From NCBI GenBank assembly GCA_017515205.1, contig JAFWHN010000001.1, forward strand, positions 124,001-188,000: a stretch of 64,000 nt of DNA. Direction: 5' to 3'. The stretch comes from Candidatus Saccharimonadota bacterium. GTDB lineage: Bacteria > Patescibacteriota > Saccharimonadia > Saccharimonadales > Saccharimonadaceae. The notes under the pieces were generated by a model. It saw only the letters and a list, made by a program, of their open reading frames with translations. It was not told where the DNA came from and did not search any database. The stretch's first letter is position 1; each line of letters starts with the position of its first letter. Below, piece after piece: positions 52,646-61,300 of the stretch. The position numbers and the translations under genes were made by a program.

Positions 52646-52841
52646 CCTTAACTTCGTTTCGACCTAAGTTTTTCTTAGTTTCAGTAAATACAACATGCTT
52701 TCTGAGCACAGGATCATACTTACGTAACGAGAGTTTGTCAGGAGTGTTCATGGTATTCTTCTTTGTATAATAAATACGAACACCCGATTCCTCGGAAACA
52801 AGACCAACCAGTTTTCGTTTAGTATTATTCTTTTTTGCCAT
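52632..52841 (-). CDS. rpmG: Ribosomal protein bL33, zinc-free type
   Basis: 69 residues, slightly longer than usual (50-55) because of a basic C-terminal tail. The core has [18 protein letters not shown] and [20 protein letters not shown]. The paired cysteines of zinc-binding L33 are absent (the protein has no cysteine). -10 TGGTACAAT at 52852-52860, 10 nt before the ATG. Convergent with GH57. Confidence 0.93.
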   Translation of the reverse strand: MAKKNNTKRKLVGLVSEESGVRIYYTKKNTMNTPDKLSLRKYDPVLRKHVVFTETKKNLGRNEVKEKKR

Positions 52842-52870
52842 AACTTAAAATATTGTACCACAGAATAAAG

Positions 52871-52894
52871 AAAAAGGCAAGACTAGGTCTTGCC
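52871..52894 (-). terminator. Intrinsic terminator of the small zinc-finger gene
   Basis: GGCAAGAC-CTA-GTCTTGCC stem followed by TTTTT on the minus strand. Confidence 0.85.
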
Positions 52895-52920
52895 AGATAA
52901 AAGTTTATGTAGCATAAGGT

Positions 52921-53061
52921 TTAGATAGCGCCGCAAGTAAGCACGTGGATGGCAAGCTCAGTTTGAGTTAAAAACGGCCTTCCACAACGCGGACAACTAT
53001 AAGTAATGCCACGTACCCGTTCCGACAAAATATTTTTTACAAAAATATTTCGTACCAGCAT
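52921..53061 (-). CDS. 46-residue C2HC zinc-finger protein
   Basis: A small ORF with a good ribosome site (GGGGGTGAG, 5 nt spacing), a plausible -10 (TATAAC, about 53104-53109) and its own terminator. The protein begins MLVRNIFVKNILSERVRGIT and then has CPRCGRPFLTQTELAIHVLT-C: C23-x2-C26-x12-H39-x3-C43, a canonical C2H2-like finger with Cys as the last ligand. A tiny DNA- or RNA-binding or adaptor protein is possible; its function is unknown. It follows the helicase-nuclease gene on the same strand by 54 nt. Confidence 0.72.
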   Translation of the reverse strand: MLVRNIFVKNILSERVRGITYSCPRCGRPFLTQTELAIHVLTCGAI

Positions 53062-53115
53062 CTTCTCACCCCCTTTCAAAAGTGCAAAGCTACAATAAAC
53101 ATCGTTATAGTACTA

Positions 53116-56100
53116 TTATTTATTGTTTTTTGCAAGCAAAAGCAAAACAAAATTCTTAATATCTTTAATCCCGAGATTTTGGTTAGGCATCAAGAAAATA
53201 TCCTTATCTTTCATAAAATCAAGCGAAACCACCAATTTATATACTGCATTAATTAAACCTAAAAGCTCCTTTTCGTCTTCAGAATTATATTCATAGACTT
53301 TATCGTAAACCTCGCCATCTTTATCTGGTGTAACAAATAAAATATGACCTTTGGTAATTTTGTACTTAGCATATGTCGGCGAATTGTTTAAAAGAAGTTT
53401 GTAAAATTCTAGTTGCAACATATATCTATACAGAGTCATATGGCTTCGCCAGTTCTCTTTATGATAATTTCCAGTCTTGTAATCATAAATCTCAATCGTT
53501 TTTGCATGATCATCTATTATAATATGGTCAATTTTACCAGTAATAGGCACGTCATTAAGTGAAATTTTTTCGGAAGCTAAATCTACTTCAGCCTTGCCAT
53601 TATAAATAATATCTTTAAAACCATTTAGAGCCGTCAAAAGATCTTCTGGACGTTTTTCACGTATATCCTTCAAAACGTCCGTTGGCAAATCTTTCTTTTC
53701 CAATTCGTCCAAGAAATATTGCAAAGCCTTCTCACAATCCAAATTCTCTTTAGTACACTTTTCAAATACTTTATGTAGTAAATCACCATAGGCAAGCGCT
53801 TCATTCTCTGGCGGTTGCGGAGCTCTCAAAATAAATCTTTCAAAAAATCTGACTGGGCCAGCATAGGCAATATCGATAAAATCAGTCAAAGCAGATGCCG
53901 ACATCCGCCATTTTTGAGACCTTTCAAGATAAAGAGTTTGCATATCTGGAGTAAGTTTAATATACGGATCCAACCAATTCTTTAGATTTTTTTCGATAGC
54001 AGGAAGAGAATCAATTTCGTAATGCAGATTTACTTTCCCAATCATTGGCGAAATTACATCGTCACCATCTGCATATTCTTCCAAATACTCTAAACGATCA
54101 GGACTTTTACCATTAAAATCATGTAGGGCATTTGTAATATAAATTGAATCTTTTGCCCTGGTAAGAGCAACATATAAAACACGCAGTCGTTCGCCATCAG
54201 TCATGCCAGTATGACGAATAAAAGTTAAGTTTTTCGGCAGAGACAAAAGATTATTATTCCCCTTTCCTTTACCCCAAGCCATGTGATCAGCTGAAATAAT
54301 AAAGACATGTTCAAATTCTAGACCTTTCGCCTTATGTGCCGACAAAATCGAAACAGCATTGTCGGCATCACGATAAGGCGAAGTCGTATTTAATGGCATA
54401 TCAGCTGCCTCATAATCGTCAAGTAAACTTATTAAATCTATTAGTTTCAGACTTTTTTCGCCAAAATGGCGTTTCATTAGACCCCTAAGAGAAGCAATAT
54501 TTTCGTATAAAGAAAATGCTTCAAAATCATTCTTCGTATAATAAGAAAGAAATGTTGAACGGTAATTATTTAGCTCCAAAGCCCCAATCACATAATCCAG
54601 GAAAACCTCAAAAGGTTCATTGAACGATTTAGCTACTAGCCCAGTTAAAAATTCTGCCACTTGCTTTATTTTTAAGTCATCTGTCTCCATCATTAAGTCA
54701 AAAACAGCTTTTTTATCCTCACGAGCTTTCTGTACTAATTTCACTACCTCAAGCATCGGCAAATCAAAGAATGGATAAGAAAGAATTTCTAGAATTGAAA
54801 CTGTCGAACGTTGATTGTTAGCAAGTTCATAAACAAAACGTGAAATAGTTAAAATTTCGTGAATCTTTTCATCTTCAAGCAGATTGTCTTTTTTTTCATA
54901 AGCAATCTTTATTTCAGGATAAGCTTTTAAATATGGTAGAAGTGGCATAAAGTATTTAGTCTTGTATGAAATTACCGCAATCTGGTCCTGAGAGACGCCT
55001 TTTTTAATTAGTTCAGCGATTTTCTTTGCCACAAAACCATATTCCATATCAGAAGATAAAAATTCATGTCGATAAATCTGAGTCTTTTCAGGAGATTTCT
55101 TGTGAGAAATCAATTCCTTATCCGCAAAACGATCAGGAGCTTCATTAATAATCTTACGTGATAAGTCCAAAATTTCCTGCGTACTACGATAATTGTCAAC
55201 TAAAGATATAACATTTGCCTCATAATGTTTCTGGAAATCAGATAAATTAGTTGAAAGCGCACCTTGAAATTCATAAATCGCTTGGTCATCATCGCCTACC
55301 GCCATAATTAGGGGCTTCTCGTAATCCGTAAGTTCCTTAATAATTGCAAATTGACTCGGATTTGTATCTTGAAACTCATCAAGCATGATAAATTGATAAC
55401 GCTCCGATAAAGTAGCTTTAAAACCAGCATCAGCTTGTAAAACCTTTAAAGCCTCCTGAATCATATCATCAAAATCAAACCAGCCGTTTTTATGTAAAGC
55501 ATCATCATACTTAGACATTACATTGGCAATCGAAAGAAGTTTTTTATTAGCAACTCGGTCTTTTAATAAATAGTTTCCTCGTGGACCTTTCTCAAAGTAA
55601 TTATCCTTCCACTCAGAAAGAGGCTTAATCTTTTGTTCAGACTCGGCCTGACAAATTGCCGTCTTTAGATCTTTTGCTAGTAAATTAATATTTCTTTCTA
55701 CTTTTTTCAAAATCGGTTTAGTATCTTCGTAGTTTTTCAATAGCTCATAAATAGGCAAATAAGCATTCTCATAGGAAAATTTATAATTTCGTGGCACTAT
55801 TTCGTTTAATAAAGGCGAAATCGCATCTGACAAAACTTGAGAATCTTCTATATTTTGATTAGCAATTTTTGATAAATCATTTGAGCTAAGACCAGCCGAT
55901 TTAGCTGCTGAAATTACCGAAACAATATCCTTTACGGCATCGCCCTTCAAAATATCACGACCATTTAAGTCATTCTGAATACCTTTTACAACCTTATAAC
56001 GAGTCACTTCATCAATCGCGCTATCAAGGTTACGGTCATAAACATCCGAATAGTTTTTATATTGAAATAAAATATCCGAACCAAAAGCATGATAAGTGTT

Positions 56101-56340
56101 GATATTAACCTTCATAGCGTCATTGCCAATCGTAATCTTTAAGCGTTCCCGCATATTATTTGCGCCAGTTTCAGTAAAAGTCAAACACAAAATGTTATCT
56201 GGATTAGTGTCAGTGTTTTGCAAAATATAAGCTACTTTTTCTGATAATAACTGCGTTTTGCCAGTTCCTGGACCTGCCAATACTAAAAGAGGACCGTCTA
56301 AGTACTCTACAGCTTGTCTTTGTCTCTCGTTTAGTCGCAT
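53116..56340 (-). CDS. UvrD/AddA-like helicase fused to a PD-(D/E)XK nuclease
   Basis: 1,074 residues. SF1A helicase: Walker A GPGTGKTQ, Ia FTETGANNMRERL, II LDEFQDTN, III GDDDQAIYEFQGA, IV DNYRST, V AHKAKGLEFEHVF and VI RVLYVALTRAK. The C-terminal part (about 830-1074) carries LLHKVFEKC and GKIDHIII...IYDYKTGN, the RecB-family nuclease motifs. It is a single-protein end-processing helicase-nuclease, resembling AddA without a visible AddB. It starts right after the gpsA stop. Probably involved in recombination together with RmuC, two genes upstream. Confidence 0.9.
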   Translation of the reverse strand: MRLNERQRQAVEYLDGPLLVLAGPGTGKTQLLSEKVAYILQNTDTNPDNILCLTFTETGANNMRERLKITIGNDAMKVNINTYHAFGSDILFQYKNYSDVYDRNLDSAIDEVTRYKVVKGIQNDLNGRDILKGDAVKDIVSVISAAKSAGLSSNDLSKIANQNIEDSQVLSDAISPLLNEIVPRNYKFSYENAYLPIYELLKNYEDTKPILKKVERNINLLAKDLKTAICQAESEQKIKPLSEWKDNYFEKGPRGNYLLKDRVANKKLLSIANVMSKYDDALHKNGWFDFDDMIQEALKVLQADAGFKATLSERYQFIMLDEFQDTNPSQFAIIKELTDYEKPLIMAVGDDDQAIYEFQGALSTNLSDFQKHYEANVISLVDNYRSTQEILDLSRKIINEAPDRFADKELISHKKSPEKTQIYRHEFLSSDMEYGFVAKKIAELIKKGVSQDQIAVISYKTKYFMPLLPYLKAYPEIKIAYEKKDNLLEDEKIHEILTISRFVYELANNQRSTVSILEILSYPFFDLPMLEVVKLVQKAREDKKAVFDLMMETDDLKIKQVAEFLTGLVAKSFNEPFEVFLDYVIGALELNNYRSTFLSYYTKNDFEAFSLYENIASLRGLMKRHFGEKSLKLIDLISLLDDYEAADMPLNTTSPYRDADNAVSILSAHKAKGLEFEHVFIISADHMAWGKGKGNNNLLSLPKNLTFIRHTGMTDGERLRVLYVALTRAKDSIYITNALHDFNGKSPDRLEYLEEYADGDDVISPMIGKVNLHYEIDSLPAIEKNLKNWLDPYIKLTPDMQTLYLERSQKWRMSASALTDFIDIAYAGPVRFFERFILRAPQPPENEALAYGDLLHKVFEKCTKENLDCEKALQYFLDELEKKDLPTDVLKDIREKRPEDLLTALNGFKDIIYNGKAEVDLASEKISLNDVPITGKIDHIIIDDHAKTIEIYDYKTGNYHKENWRSHMTLYRYMLQLEFYKLLLNNSPTYAKYKITKGHILFVTPDKDGEVYDKVYEYNSEDEKELLGLINAVYKLVVSLDFMKDKDIFLMPNQNLGIKDIKNFVLLLLAKNNK

Positions 56341-57111
56341 TTAGAATTCCTCCAATAATTCTTGCAAAAGCAAAGCTGAATCAGGTACCACTAATTCACC
56401 GCGTTTGATGCGCTTTAATGTAGTTAGACTCTCGACTGTGCCGCTTAATCCAGTATTAATATTCTTAAATGTATTCAAACCATAAGTATAGTTTCTAGAA
56501 CCAGGGCTACAAGTTAGAATTAAGTCCTTCAGACCGCAAGAAAGACGCATCGTAGTCAAATTAGCGCCATTTTGCTCTAAAATCATTCCCATTTCATTCG
56601 CTGCATTAAATATGTAGTCAGACATTTTTTTAGTATTAGGTTTTAAACCTCGAATGCCGGCTAGTAAAGCATAGACATTTTTTAAAGCTCCACATAAAAG
56701 TACACCCTTCTTGTCATCAGAATAATCAAAAGAAAGTTGTGGCGCAGCAAATAAAGTTGAGATTTTATCGTCAGTCGCCGTTAAGCTAATATTTTTACCA
56801 GACTTAAAATCTTTAGCGAAACCAGCTCCAGAAAGAACCCCCCAATTTTTAAAAACAGTAAACGGCCGTTCCGACAAAAAACCTTTAGTCGCCACGATCA
56901 GAAACTTATCTTTGGGCAGATGTGGCAATAATCTCACTGCAGTCTCAGACGGTACCACAAGCACCATCGCTTTCGCACCAGTAACAGCATCTTTTAAGAC
57001 TTCTTTTTCTTTCAAGGGATCATAATAATCAACGTCAAAACCATTTCCTGCTAAAATACCACCAAGAGCGGTCCCGTACTCACCTGCACCTAATACCACA
57101 ATTTTTGGCAT
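56341..57111 (-). CDS. gpsA: Glycerol-3-phosphate dehydrogenase [NAD(P)+], short form
   Basis: Reduces dihydroxyacetone phosphate to sn-glycerol-3-phosphate, the backbone for the PgsA/CdsA pathway. 256 residues, about 70 shorter than typical. The Rossmann GAGEYGTALGGILA, VLVVPSE, ATKGF, GALKNVYALLAGI (catalytic Lys) and SGTVESLTTLKRI are present, so it is compact but with an intact active site. AGGAG lies before ATG 57111, which overlaps the rmuC stop (TGATG). Confidence 0.88.
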   Translation of the reverse strand: MPKIVVLGAGEYGTALGGILAGNGFDVDYYDPLKEKEVLKDAVTGAKAMVLVVPSETAVRLLPHLPKDKFLIVATKGFLSERPFTVFKNWGVLSGAGFAKDFKSGKNISLTATDDKISTLFAAPQLSFDYSDDKKGVLLCGALKNVYALLAGIRGLKPNTKKMSDYIFNAANEMGMILEQNGANLTTMRLSCGLKDLILTCSPGSRNYTYGLNTFKNINTGLSGTVESLTTLKRIKRGELVVPDSALLLQELLEEF

Positions 57112-58271
57112 CAAATTTCTCCTATCATTTTTACCGATTCTTTTTCAGGTAATTCTTCAACACCTTTGAGCTTTCGCTCAATTGAACGAGAGGTAGTTTT
57201 AGCAGATTCAATTTTATTAGCTGATTCTTGTAGTTTCTTTTGAACGCCTTCTAGAAGCTCCGAAAACTTACCGAATTGGGTTTTTACTGCACCCAAAGTC
57301 TGCCAAACTTCAGCTGAACGCTTTTCAATTGCAACCGTACGAAACCCCATCAAAAGACCAGAAAGCATCACAGGAAGCGTCGAAGGAGACGCAATTGTAA
57401 TACTATATTTTTGCCTTACTTCGTCCGAGAGACCAGGTATACGAATAATTTCGGCATACAAAGACTCAGTTGGTACAAACATAATACCAAAATCGGTAGT
57501 GGCTGGTGGATCAATATATTTAGTTGAAATCTTTTTAGCTTGTTCTTTCACATCATTACTTAGGGCCTTTTGAAAAGTCAAAATCTCATTTTTATCCCCA
57601 TTATCATAAGCCGCAATCAATCTCGAATAATTCTCCACCGGAAATTTTGAATCAATTGGTAAAAATACATCAGTTTCTTTCCCTGGCATTTTCACGGCAA
57701 ATTCTACACGATCGTTCGAGCCATGCTTAGTAATAATATTCTCTTCGTATTGAGTTTTATTCAAAGTATCCTCAATAATTGCACCAAGTTGCACTTCACC
57801 GTAAATTCCACGCGTTTTCACACCCTCCATTACTTTCTTTAAATCACCCACACCAGTAGCTAGATTCTTCATCTCGCCCAAACCTTGATACACTTGTGTT
57901 AGCTGAGTGGAAATTGATTTAAAACTTTCATTGAATCGTTTTTCAACTGATGCTTTTAGCTTTTCATCAACGGTTTCTCGCATTTCTTCTAATTTTTTCT
58001 CATTACCGTCTCTTAGCTGTTCAATACTTTTAGCATTATTAGTTTGCATGCGATCCAAGTTTTCAGAAATTTCTTTACGGTTTTCGCGAAAATTTCGGTC
58101 AATCACAGGATTTATCTTTGAAATTTCACCTTCCATGCGAATCAAGCGCTCTTCCATCGCTTTGTAATTAGCTAAATCTTTTGATTGAGTTTTTTGAGCC
58201 AGCAAAAGCACGATCACTACTATCAAAAGTAAAATTATAATTACCCCTAACGCACCTAAAAACATATCCAT
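57111..58271 (-). CDS. rmuC: DNA recombination protein RmuC
   Basis: 386 residues. N-terminal membrane helix (about 6-26), a long coiled coil (about 35-130) and the RmuC nuclease-like core with GVKTRGIYGEVQLGAIIEDT, VEFAVKMPGKETDVFLPIDS, KFPVENYSRL and FGIMFVPTESLYAEI. It limits inversions at short repeats in E. coli. TGGTAAACT (58278-58286) ends 6 nt before ATG. First of rmuC-gpsA-helicase. Confidence 0.93.
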   Translation of the reverse strand: MDMFLGALGVIIILLLIVVIVLLLAQKTQSKDLANYKAMEERLIRMEGEISKINPVIDRNFRENRKEISENLDRMQTNNAKSIEQLRDGNEKKLEEMRETVDEKLKASVEKRFNESFKSISTQLTQVYQGLGEMKNLATGVGDLKKVMEGVKTRGIYGEVQLGAIIEDTLNKTQYEENIITKHGSNDRVEFAVKMPGKETDVFLPIDSKFPVENYSRLIAAYDNGDKNEILTFQKALSNDVKEQAKKISTKYIDPPATTDFGIMFVPTESLYAEIIRIPGLSDEVRQKYSITIASPSTLPVMLSGLLMGFRTVAIEKRSAEVWQTLGAVKTQFGKFSELLEGVQKKLQESANKIESAKTTSRSIERKLKGVEELPEKESVKMIGEI

Positions 58272-58277
58272 AAACCT

Positions 58278-58286
58278 AGTTTACCA
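58278..58286 (-). promoter_or_regulatory. Extended -10 for rmuC
   Basis: TGGTAAACT, 6 nt before ATG 58271. Confidence 0.5.
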
Positions 58287-58317
58287 TAAACTAATCAATC
58301 CGTAAATCTAGATAAAA

Positions 58318-61300
58318 CTAATTAGACTCGTTGTCTTTATGCTGTTTAACGGCCGCAGCAGTAATAGCAGTGCCAGCAACACCCACAGCAGCCGTAGCTA
58401 CAATCAAATCAACTGCCGCCGGCGATTCATTACTACCCGCAGATTCTAAATGAGATTCAATCACACCAAGTGGCTCAATATGACCAGATTCTGAATCGTC
58501 TTCAGGCTCCTCCGTGCTATTACTATTATTATTTATTACATTCCCACCGTTATTATTTACACTGAGCGGGCTTGATTGTACCGCAGGAGCTAGATTATTC
58601 CCACCATTTCCACCATTACCGCCATTTCCGCCGCTTATAGAAGTGGTCATCGCAGCCTTAAAGTTCGCAATCAAACTCGCACTCGCATTTGGATTCTGAT
58701 TATACCATTGCAAGATTTGGGCATTAGTTTTTACATAACTCATCATATAGACAAACTTATTAGCATTATTGGAAGCTTTTAGCTTGTAATACCTAGTCCT
58801 ATCGAATAATCCCGAAAGGTGCGTGAGCGAGTACTCTTGATACCTCTCCTCATCTGGCACGCCGAGAAGACCTTCGAGAAGATATGCTACCGTGCCAGTA
58901 CGGTCAGCACCCACACGACAATGGAAGTAAATATTTTGAGGATTATTAGAACTAGTAACATCCGTCATAATTCTCGTCACCGCGTTCCAAGCCTTCATAT
59001 AATTTGAGTTTGAGTTATTTTCATCGCCAGAATTATATTCAAATTCATAATGAATCACACTTAATAAATCATAATTAGACAGATGAGTATCGGTAGAATA
59101 TTCATCCCCAACATTAATTTCTTCAGTAATGCCGAGATTGGTTAGTGTCGAAGCTGATTCACTACCTAGCTTTTCGCCACGGAACAATTTGCCATAATTG
59201 ACATATGCATCCACTGTGCCATCGCCATCAGTATCAGCTGGTAAACCACCAAGATCGCGCACATTTCCAATTGTACCCGCATCTATCCAACGAGTGCCAT
59301 GATCTGAGCCGTTAGACTTTACGGTTACATATCCATAAACTGAGCTATCACCATCCTTTACCCATTTATAAGTGTTACCAGGAATCAGATTATGAATCAC
59401 ACCAGTTGAGGCATCAGCATAAGTCACCTGCGCACCCAAAGTCTGGTTATTGTATAGATACACATTGACAGGAGCATTGACTGTAGTATCATACGCATCT
59501 GGCTTTCCACAATTCGTTGAACCATTCGCCCAAGCCGTCGGATTTGGTGTAGTAGTTACCGATTCAGTATAACTGGTCACCTTACAATCATTAGTCTCAA
59601 AGTTGTTCTTTAAAGTAGACCAATATTGTACTTCAGACAATTCACTCGTATCACCCCAAGTCGAACTATTAATTGGAGAAGCCTGATTAAAGGTTGTAAT
59701 ACCTACCGGACTTTGAACCCACTGGTTAACAATAGCCTTATATCCACGCGTTGCATCATTCGACACATCAAACACCACAGGGGTATCAGGATCAGACACA
59801 ACTTCGACTTCAATTGTTTTAGTCAAACCAGAAGTCGTACCAGTCATAATGATATCTACAGTACCCACACTCACGCCAGATACTACGCCAGTCGAAGAAT
59901 TAACAGTGGCAATTGATGCATCATCAGAACTGAATGTATATGGCTCCAATGAAGCAGAATTACTAACTTGAATTGTCAATTGATGACCTACCTGAACAGT
60001 TAAATCATTATTCGCAATCACTGCATTTGTCACATCAGAAGCAGCAGGCGTATATTTCTCAATCAATTTATATGGCACTACAATGGCTGGGCGCACCATA
60101 CTGCTACCAGAAGAACTTGTACTAATATGGCGGTTAGTGCTACCAGAATGGATACGATATTGAGTGGTATCTTCTTTCATTAGCCATAATGCAGATCTAC
60201 CACCACCATCATAGGCAGAATGCTCCATGAAGTAATCACAGACCAAAAGGGAATCAGTTGCGTTCATTTGGCTGAGAGTCTTGCCACAAGCCGAGGCAAT
60301 CTCTTCACGCGCCGTAAATCTAGCAGCTTTTCCAGTCTCTTGCTCAACCAAACCAGGATTATCCCACGCACCACTGGTGTTCGCTGGAAGTTCCGAAAGG
60401 GCAGCTGTATAAGAGAAAATTGAATCGTTAGATGTACCAGCAGCCCATGCGCCATTGTAATAGCTATTCCAGGCCACCAAGACTGCATTATTACTTGCAT
60501 CTTGACTTACATAGTAGAATCGCTCATTTACAGCACTATAGGTATCATCATAATCTACATCACAGTTATAAGCATCGCCACCTTGTGGAATCGAACTATT
60601 AGCAAGTTGGCCATATTTCACATTCGTATCATGAACATGAAGATTCGAATCTGAAGTCTCTAGTTTACAAACAATCTTCTTAAACTGAGCATGATAAGTT
60701 TCATTATTCGCAGTCGGTACAGTTGAACCATTTACAGCAGTACCACCATTTGCCTCCGTAAACCAACCCATAAAAATTTGATCTGGATCAGAATTGGTTG
60801 GATCTGGCGGAATATTATTATTGCCAATCTCACTCCCAGCGGTTACCGTAACGCTAGAGCTAGAAGATCCATTATGAGGTTCGAAGTAAACCGTATAAGT
60901 TGTAGGCGCAACCGCGGTTACAGTTACGGGGATATCAACATAAGTTTGCGAGCTTGTGCCGGTCATTCGAATCGAAGTATTACCAGCATTTACACCAGTT
61001 ACTACGCCAGTCGTTGCGTTCACTGTAGCAACAGTAGAATCAAGTGACGCAAAACTATAGCCTTCAATCTGCGCCGAATTAGTGACCGTAATAGTTGCAG
61101 TATTTCCCTCTTGCACTGTTATACTATTGCTATCAAAGGTCGCTAACGCTACTGCACCCAGCCACTGAGCATGATAAGTTGTACTACCACCCGGTTCGGT
61201 ACTACTAGTTACAAGCGTGCCATCATGATCAGCTGTATACCAACCTTGGAAAACATAATCAGTGTAAGTCGGATCATTAGCAGGATAAACATCCGTTAGA

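Noticed and set aside
58318-58560. LPxTG-type sorting signal at the C-terminus of the giant protein
   Set aside because: No LPxTG-like sequence precedes the final helix; only an acidic linker is present.
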